Of a stretch of DNA of 10,000 nt, positions 6,144-10,000 are shown piece after piece (within the stretch, counting starts at the first letter, position 1; each line of letters starts with the position of its first letter). This stretch comes from UBA1738 sp045591565. Its GTDB lineage: Bacteria; Bacillota; Clostridia; UBA1381. Made by a program: the position numbers and the translations under genes. The stretch lies in the NCBI GenBank assembly GCA_045591565.1, contig JAZNTB010000020.1, forward strand, positions 1-10,000, read 5' to 3'. The notes under the pieces are model-generated. The model did not search any database, was not told where the DNA came from, and was given only the letters and a program-made list of their open reading frames with translations.

Positions 6144-7006
6144 AATTCAATAAAATAGTATCAGCGATCATCAGCTTTCTTTTATTGTTTGCTGTGTATG
6201 AAATAACAAACAGAATTCCGGCTCGAAACAATGATTTGATAGGGGAAATTTCTGCTTTTGACGGCGAAACGGCGTATGCTATAGTTAATAACAATATTCC
6301 GGATTTTTCCGAATCAGATATGGTTACAAGGTCCTATGAACGGTATAGCACACTTGATTACCTGGGAAGGTGCGGTGAGGCTATGGCGTGCGTGGGGCGT
6401 GATATCATGCCGACTGAGGAACGCAAAAGTATAGGTCAGGTTAAACCCTCGGGATGGAAAACTGCGAAGTATGATATTGTAGACGGAAAATATCTCTATA
6501 ACCGATGCCATTTGATAGGGTATCAGTTGACCGGAGAAAATGCGAACGAGCAAAATCTTATCACAGGTACACGGTATATGAATGTGGAGGGGATGTTGCC
6601 GTTTGAAAACCTTATAGCCGATTATGTGAAGGAAACGGGAAATCATGTTATTTACAGAGTGACTCCTGTTTTTGAAGGGAATAACCTGCTTTCAAGCGGA
6701 GTACAAATGGAGGCAAAATCAGTAGAGGATGACGGCGAGGGCGTTTGCTTTAATGTCTATGTGTATAATGTTCAACCGGGGATAGGGATAGATTATTCAA
6801 CCGGTGAAAGCTGGCTTGAAAATACCGCAAATACCAAAGCATCAGTTGCTACGGAATATGTGCTGAACACAAAATCCAAAAAGATACATTTGCCCTCATG
6901 CAGCGGTGCGCAGGATATGAAATACGAGAATAAAGCGACTTCGGGTAAAGGCCGTGAAGAACTGATAAAAATGGGATATGTCCCTTGCGGGGAATGTAAT
7001 CCGTAA
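6140..7006 (+). CDS. Membrane-anchored or secreted DNA/RNA non-specific endonuclease
   Basis: A beta-beta-alpha-metal nuclease of the EndA/streptococcal DNase type, 288 residues, expected to cut DNA or RNA outside the cytoplasm. Residues 6-20 form a hydrophobic N-terminal signal or anchor after two lysines, with no lipobox. The catalytic core is NRCHLIGYQLTGEN (121-134), where His124 is the general base, followed by TRYMNVEGMLPFE. There Asn148 is the likely Mg2+ ligand and Glu156, eight residues on, matches the Asn-Glu spacing of Serratia nuclease. The usual DRGH is NRCH here. After about residue 235 comes a separate tail with His250, Cys254, Cys283 and Cys286 (HxxxC...CxxC), a small Ada-like zinc-binding module seen on other Firmicutes nucleases. 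It overlaps the preceding gene by four bases. Nutrient scavenging, DNA uptake and competition are all possible roles. Confidence 0.88.
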   Translation: MKFNKIVSAIISFLLLFAVYEITNRIPARNNDLIGEISAFDGETAYAIVNNNIPDFSESDMVTRSYERYSTLDYLGRCGEAMACVGRDIMPTEERKSIGQVKPSGWKTAKYDIVDGKYLYNRCHLIGYQLTGENANEQNLITGTRYMNVEGMLPFENLIADYVKETGNHVIYRVTPVFEGNNLLSSGVQMEAKSVEDDGEGVCFNVYVYNVQPGIGIDYSTGESWLENTANTKASVATEYVLNTKSKKIHLPSCSGAQDMKYENKATSGKGREELIKMGYVPCGECNP

Positions 7007-7050
7007 CAAAGTAGCACCAAGCGGTTTTGCGAGAGAACTTAATAGAATTA

Positions 7051-7085
7051 AAAAACAAGAGCATATTAATTATGCTCTTGTTTTT
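7051..7085. terminator. Bidirectional terminator between convergent genes
   Basis: The arms at 7051-7065 and 7071-7085 form a 15-bp perfect stem with a five-base loop, having A5 on one side and a T-run on the other, so it works in both directions. It ends the nuclease operon and the hydrolase gene. The hydrolase stop codon and last few codons lie inside it. Confidence 0.88.
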
Positions 7086-8053
7086 TTATCAAAATCCTGC
7101 CAGAACAATTTTATCGCGTTTTCGTAGCTTTGCCTATCCACAACATAGCTCATACAGTGTCCGGCGCCGGGGATAATCAGTAGCCTTTTGGGAGCGGTGC
7201 AGGCTTTATAGTTTTCATAGGTCATTTCTACAGGCACGAAGCGGTCATCGCTACCGTGAATGAATAAAACGGGCACAGAATTTGACTTCATGGCGTCAAC
7301 TGTTGAGTAGGCGTTTGCATCCATATTGAGCTTCTTTTTGCACATACTGTTTGCGAATGTTCCCATCAGGGCGTAGGATAAGTGCAGGTTTTTTTGAGCA
7401 ATGTACTTCCAGATTGCATATGGGGAAGTAAATCCGCAGTCGGCTATGATACCGCAAACATTGTCAGGGAGAGCTGCACCTGCCGCCATTAATACGGTGG
7501 AAGCACCCATGGAAAGTCCGGCAAGATATATAGGCAATTCGCATCCTAATGAGTCGTTTACCCAATTAATCCAGGAAAGGCAGTCGTGGCGTTCCATCAT
7601 ACCAAAACCGATATAATCGCCGCCGCTGTTATTTTGACCTCTCTGCTCGGCGTAAAGAACAGTGCAGTTATTTGCATGCCAGAACTCTGAAATAATACCA
7701 AAATCAGTAGTCCAGGATGACCGCCAACCGTGCATTGCAATGATAACACGCTTTGCGCCGGGACAGCGATAGAGGTGACCTACAAGCTGTTCGCCATCAT
7801 ACGAAGTGATGCTAACAGTTTCGCAAACTTTGCTTTCAAGAGAGCTTGCGGCTGCTTGAACAAGCTCAAAAAGCTCGTTGCTGGGAACTGCACCGCTCAG
7901 GCGGTTTCTTGATTTTTCGGAGGTTTTTGGTGCGTCACGGTCGAGCGCAACCTTTACAAGCTTTCGGGTGAGAGAATAGGATGCTGCAGCGAAAACAGCA
8001 GCACCGGCAGCGATAATTCCTGATACGATAGATAAAGTTTTTGCCTTCTTCAT
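7070..8053 (-). CDS. Membrane-anchored alpha/beta hydrolase
   Basis: A serine hydrolase of the alpha/beta fold, 327 residues, similar in layout to the YqkD/FrsA-like group. Residues 7-27 are a single N-terminal membrane segment, so the catalytic domain probably faces outward. The oxyanion strand is HGW (108-110), the nucleophile is Ser181 in GLSMG, the acid is probably Asp270 in HGSDDRFVP, and the base is His299 in GAGHC. The triad is complete. The substrate, an ester, lipid or peptide, cannot be told. AAAGGA at 8061-8066 precedes ATG 8053 by seven bases. The last codons KTRA and the stop are built into the bidirectional terminator. Confidence 0.87.
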   Translation of the reverse strand: MKKAKTLSIVSGIIAAGAAVFAAASYSLTRKLVKVALDRDAPKTSEKSRNRLSGAVPSNELFELVQAAASSLESKVCETVSITSYDGEQLVGHLYRCPGAKRVIIAMHGWRSSWTTDFGIISEFWHANNCTVLYAEQRGQNNSGGDYIGFGMMERHDCLSWINWVNDSLGCELPIYLAGLSMGASTVLMAAGAALPDNVCGIIADCGFTSPYAIWKYIAQKNLHLSYALMGTFANSMCKKKLNMDANAYSTVDAMKSNSVPVLFIHGSDDRFVPVEMTYENYKACTAPKRLLIIPGAGHCMSYVVDRQSYENAIKLFWQDFDKKTRA

Positions 8054-8108
8054 TATAAGGTCCTTTCAATTTGTGCTTATATAATATTTATGCTGAAAAA
8101 GACTGATT

Positions 8109-8137
8109 TTTATACCCTTATGAACGAAGAAATTCAA
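8109..8137 (-). promoter_or_regulatory. Promoter of the alpha/beta hydrolase gene
   Basis: On the minus strand, TTGAAT (8137-8132) and TATAAA (8114-8109) are 17 bases apart. The predicted start near 8102 leaves a leader of about 49 bases. Confidence 0.55.
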
Positions 8138-8168
8138 GCGCATCCGGAATAGTATTGTTTTTGCAAAC

Positions 8169-8202
8169 AAAAAAGACGCTGCTTTTTTGACAGCGCCTTT
8201 TG
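8169..8202 (-). terminator. Terminator of the 96-residue protein gene
   Basis: On the minus strand, AAAGGCGCTG (8200-8191) pairs with CAGCGTCTTT (8181-8172), with one G-T wobble. A run of T follows, just past the stop codon at 8206-8208. Confidence 0.8.
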
Positions 8203-8205
8203 AAA

Positions 8206-8496
8206 TCACGGTTCTAATGCATCTCGTAGCCACCATGCTCCGATATCGAATGCTTTATAAAGATTATCTCTCTCACCGGAACGGTAGTTAACACCCTTTC
8301 CAAGCTCTCCGGTATTGTCCTGAATGTGGAACTTGACTTTCTTGGATATTGTAACGCCGTTCTTTTCTTCACATTCAACTATTTCGAGAACTAAGATAAG
8401 TCTTTTTGAAAGGTCTCCGTAATAGATTGTATTACCCTGTCTGTGAACAGGTTTATCTTTATATGTCAAAACTTTAGGTTTCTTTGCTGCAGCCAT
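8206..8496 (-). CDS. Small conserved-looking protein of unknown function
   Basis: This 96-residue protein is one I do not recognise by function. It is basic at the N-terminus (MAAAKKPK), soluble, without signal or membrane segments or cysteine pairs. The middle reads KPVHRQGNTIYYGDLSKRLI followed by a beta-rich stretch VLEIVECEEKNG, KKVKFHIQ, and an alpha-helical end with KAFDIGAWWLRDALEP. This looks like a compact single domain. Small Clostridia proteins with a similar GNTIYYG motif exist as hypothetical proteins (recollection, not checked). The ribosome site AAGGAAGGA precedes ATG 8496. It is a single-gene unit with its own strong promoter and terminator, which argues for steady expression. 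Confidence 0.82.
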   Translation of the reverse strand: MAAAKKPKVLTYKDKPVHRQGNTIYYGDLSKRLILVLEIVECEEKNGVTISKKVKFHIQDNTGELGKGVNYRSGERDNLYKAFDIGAWWLRDALEP

Positions 8497-8528
8497 TTTT
8501 ATCCTTCCTTTCCAAGTTTGAATAATTA

Positions 8529-8557
8529 ATTATATCATATTATTTAGAATTTTTCAA
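8529..8557 (-). promoter_or_regulatory. Strong promoter of the 96-residue protein gene
   Basis: On the minus strand, TTGAAA (8557-8552) and TATAAT (8534-8529) are 17 bases apart, with TGA before the -10 as an extended motif. Transcription should start near 8522, about 26 bases before the start codon. Confidence 0.78.
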
Positions 8558-8575
8558 GTACTTTTTGCAAATAGC

Positions 8576-8611
8576 AAAATAAAAACCCACCGTATGGTGG
8601 GTTTTTATTTT
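8576..8611 (-). terminator. Terminator of the tRNA operon
   Basis: The arms at 8611-8596 and 8591-8576 form a 16-bp perfect stem with a GTAT loop: a GGTGGG core flanked by T5ATTTT. It starts at the last base of the Cys tRNA CCA end and ends the minus-strand operon. Confidence 0.87.
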
Positions 8612-8685
8612 GGAGGCACCACCCGGATTTGAACCGGGGCATAAAAGTGTTGCAGACTTCTGCCTTACCACTTGGCTATGGTGCC
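8611..8685 (-). tRNA. tRNA-Cys (GCA)
   Basis: The cloverleaf is complete: acceptor GGCACCA/TGGTGCC, D stem GCC/GGC, anticodon loop CTGCAAC giving GCA, T arm CCCGG-TTCAAAT-CCGGG, U discriminator typical of Cys, and an encoded CCA (8613-8611). It is the last gene of the operon, behind a terminator-like hairpin. Confidence 0.96.
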
Positions 8686-8694
8686 GTTTATAGA

Positions 8695-8726
8695 AAAAGA
8701 CGCAATTTTTTCAATATGCGTCTTTT
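8695..8726 (-). terminator. Terminator-like hairpin inside the tRNA operon
   Basis: AAAAGACGCA (8726-8717 on the minus strand) pairs with TGCGTCTTTT (8704-8695) in a 10-bp stem with a 12-base loop. In the direction of transcription five T end the stem. Only nine bases separate it from the Cys tRNA, leaving no room for a new promoter. It may attenuate Cys tRNA expression or guide RNA processing. Confidence 0.6.
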
Positions 8727-8731
8727 GTAAA

Positions 8732-8806
8732 TGGAGCGGAAGACGAGATTCGAACTCGCGACGTTCACCTTGGCAAGGTGACGCTCTACCACTGAGCCAC
8801 TCCCGC
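8732..8806 (-). tRNA. tRNA-Gly (GCC)
   Basis: Acceptor GCGGGAG/CTTCCGC, anticodon stem TCACC/GGTGA around loop TTGCCAA giving GCC, T arm GCGAG-TTCGAAT-CTCGT, discriminator U and encoded CCA. It is the fourth gene of the operon. Confidence 0.97.
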
Positions 8807-8814
8807 ATTTATTA

Positions 8815-8890
8815 TGGTGCCTCCGGGTGGAATCGAACCGCCGACACAGGGATTTTCAGTCCCTTGCTCTACCGACTGAGCTACAGAGGC
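8815..8890 (-). tRNA. tRNA-Phe (GAA)
   Basis: Acceptor GCCTCTG/CGGAGGC, anticodon stem AGGGA/TCCCT around CTGAAAA giving GAA, discriminator A and encoded CCA, 76 bases. The T stem is GGCGG/CCACC, so the middle pair (positions 51 and 63, genome 8840 and 8828) is a C-A mismatch where a U-A pair is expected. Confidence 0.96.
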
Positions 8891-8911
8891 GTTTTGTTGT
8901 CACAAAAAAGA

Positions 8912-8988
8912 TGGCGACCCGGATGGGGCTCGAACCCACGACCTCTAGCGTGACAGGCTAGCGTTCTAACCAACTGAACTACCGGGCC
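8912..8988 (-). tRNA. tRNA-Asp (GTC)
   Basis: Acceptor GGCCCGG/CCGGGTC with one wobble, anticodon loop CTGTCAC giving GTC, T arm GTGGG-TTCGAGC-CCCAT, G discriminator as expected for Asp, and encoded CCA. It is the second gene of the operon. Confidence 0.97.
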
Positions 8989-9001
8989 ATATTTAGGAAT
9001 T

Positions 9002-9077
9002 TGGTGGGAGTAACAGGGCTCGAACCTGTGACATCCTGCTTGTAAGGCAGACGCTCTCCCAGCTGAGCTATACTCCC
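9002..9077 (-). tRNA. tRNA-Val (TAC)
   Basis: Acceptor GGGAGTA/TACTCCC, anticodon loop CTTACAA giving UAC, T arm ACAGG-TTCGAGC-CCTGT, A discriminator and encoded CCA. It is the first gene of the operon, about 25 bases after the predicted transcription start. Confidence 0.97.
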
Positions 9078-9109
9078 GAAGTTGTATTCCTGTCGTGACA
9101 ACAAAAATA

Positions 9110-9138
9110 ATTATAACAGCAAGAAAGACTTTTGTCAA
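9110..9138 (-). promoter_or_regulatory. Consensus promoter of the tRNA operon
   Basis: On the minus strand, TTGACA (9138-9133) and TATAAT (9115-9110) are both exact consensus and 17 bases apart. A very A/T-rich stretch upstream (9139-9172) resembles an UP element. This fits the high expression needed for tRNAs. Confidence 0.92.
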
Positions 9139-9307
9139 TACTTTTTTTAAAATTTTTTAAAAAATATTTTAACGAAGTATAATGCATAAAAAATGCCCGG
9201 ATTTTAAGTCAATCTATACGCCTTTTTGAGCGCATTATCCGATGACTTTCCTTTTGTGTTGTAGCATTGTATATCTACACATATATTATGCACGGGGGAA
9301 AAGATTT

Positions 9308-9620
9308 ATGGGCAAAAAGGTAAAAATCAATCTGGTACACAGAAAATAGAGAGGGACAAAAAGTTGCATACATTGCCTTTTTCACAAATTATGGCGGATA
9401 TCCGGCTGTTAATTTTAATGCTGCAGGAAATTACCTAAGCTATAAATCTTATGGGGTTTTGAGTGACGAAATGGTGGATTTTGTAAAAGACAGTATTGAA
9501 GAACCGAAAAAGAATAATGCAGTTCGTATTGTCCCGATAAAACACTTTGGGATGGCGAAGGACTTGGGGCCAGCTGTGCATAATTCTCTGGACAGAATAG
9601 ATATTGTTAATTTAAAATAA
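9308..9620 (+). pseudogene. Frameshifted gene remnant of unknown family
   Basis: GGGGGAA at 9294-9300 precedes ATG 9308, which opens MGKKVKINLVHRK and stops at TAG 9347-9349. A different frame is open from 9324 to TAA 9618-9620 and reads protein-like: ENREGQKVAYIAFF, TNYGGYPAVNFNAAGNYLSY, YGVLSDEMVDFVKDSIEEPK, ending NSLDRIDIVNLK. Joining the first ten or so codons to the second frame by one small indel near 9330-9350 would give about 100 residues. I do not recognise the family. A broken gene is the best reading; the downstream frame alone has only a late ATG without a ribosome site. The sharply ending stop next to a good terminator supports a former gene. Confidence 0.5.
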
Positions 9621-9653
9621 AAAGCGCAGTCACCTTGAAGTGACTGTGCTTTT
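9620..9653. terminator. Bidirectional terminator between the remnant and malQ
   Basis: AAAAGCGCAGTCAC (9620-9633) pairs with GTGACTGTGCTTTT (9640-9653) with one wobble, around a six-base loop, with A/T runs on both sides. The malQ stop codon (9632-9630) lies within the left arm. Confidence 0.85.
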
Positions 9654-10000
9654 TTGTTGGCATCTCCCGTATAGTGATGTCATTTCAAAAAGGCTGTTTG
9701 AAAGCTTCTGTGTTGCGTAGTCAGCAAGAAGGCGCCAACGCCAGTTACTGCCGCATGTGCCGGGGGTGTTTATGCGTGTGCTGTCATCAGTACCCAAAAT
9801 ATCCTGCATAGGAAAAATGCAGATAGCAGCAGGTGAGCGCATTACGGAAGATATGAGCGATTTATAAATATCACTATCAGGTGTGTAAAGGTCGCAAAGA
9901 TATTTTCGCACATTCTTTTTGCTCTTTGAGTCAAGTTCTGAAAACCACGAAACGAGCGTCTGGTTGTCGTGTGTTCCCGTGTATGCGACGCAAGGCTCAG
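9630..10000 (-). CDS. malQ: 4-alpha-glucanotransferase (amylomaltase), C-terminal part
   Basis: The last 122 codons of a glycoside hydrolase family 77 enzyme, which moves alpha-1,4-glucan chains between maltodextrins in the cytoplasm; the full protein is normally about 500 residues, so the start lies beyond the right edge. The fragment begins with EPCVAYTGTHDNQTLVSWF, carrying the conserved GTHDN of the active-site region. It continues to FPMQDILG and then INTPGTCGSNWRWRL, the family's C-terminal signature. No frameshift is visible. Its stop is inside a bidirectional terminator. No sugar-pathway neighbour is in view. Confidence 0.92.
   Translation of the reverse strand, partial: EPCVAYTGTHDNQTLVSWFSELDSKSKKNVRKYLCDLYTPDSDIYKSLISSVMRSPAAICIFPMQDILGTDDSTRINTPGTCGSNWRWRLLADYATQKLSNSLFEMTSLYGRCQQKSTVTSR

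Noticed and set aside
8672..9138. Open frames on both strands across the tRNA genes
   Set aside because: The region is fully explained by four complete cloverleaves plus part of the Cys tRNA; the frames are by-products of tRNA sequence.
9259..9287. Promoter TTGTAG-17-TATATT before the frameshifted remnant
   Set aside because: The predicted start would fall on the ribosome site itself, and the hexamers are weak.

Overview
The window looks like a chromosomal segment of an anaerobic member of the Clostridia, probably a gut-type Oscillospirales or Lachnospirales relative. This is inferred from AT-rich Firmicutes-style codon use, strong AGGAGG-like ribosome sites, sigma-A promoters close to consensus, a fused aldehyde/alcohol dehydrogenase (AdhE) under a Rex-like operator, and a compact tRNA operon with encoded CCA ends. 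No replicon-type marker or phage gene is visible.

Region by region: positions 1-850 hold no convincing gene. They carry an array of ATTTAGCT words alternating with tiny hairpins (2-113), two diverged copies of a roughly 130-base structured repeat (120-250 and 326-455), and further stem-forming sequence (562-805). The decayed 3' end of an MFS transporter gene follows (840-1013). Next come a LysR-type regulator gene (1080-2000), a strong stem-loop, and adhE (2154-4823) with a promoter whose -10 overlaps the Rex-like site. A phosphotransferase-fold kinase gene follows adhE by 13 bases and ends at a clear terminator (5595-5634).

A second operon starts at an almost perfect extended -10 promoter (5661-5689). 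It encodes an unrecognised 133-residue protein overlapped by four bases with a membrane-anchored or secreted DNA/RNA nuclease that ends in a probable zinc-binding tail. Convergent to it, sharing a bidirectional terminator, is a membrane-anchored alpha/beta hydrolase gene (7070-8053, minus). Beyond that on the minus strand is a 96-residue conserved-looking protein of unknown function with its own strong promoter.

From 8576 to 9138, minus strand, lies a complete tRNA operon: consensus promoter, Val-Asp-Phe-Gly-Cys, terminator, with a second terminator-like hairpin just before the Cys gene. A frameshifted gene remnant (9308-9620, plus) and the 3' end of a 4-alpha-glucanotransferase gene (malQ, minus, running off the right edge) converge on a shared terminator.

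Functionally, the adhE unit is fermentative NADH disposal under likely redox control and malQ is glucan metabolism. The nuclease pair and the lipase-like hydrolase look like envelope or extracellular functions. I see no clear new defence or mobile system. The items most worth following are the left-hand structured repeats, the small protein coupled to the nuclease, and the split tRNA operon.
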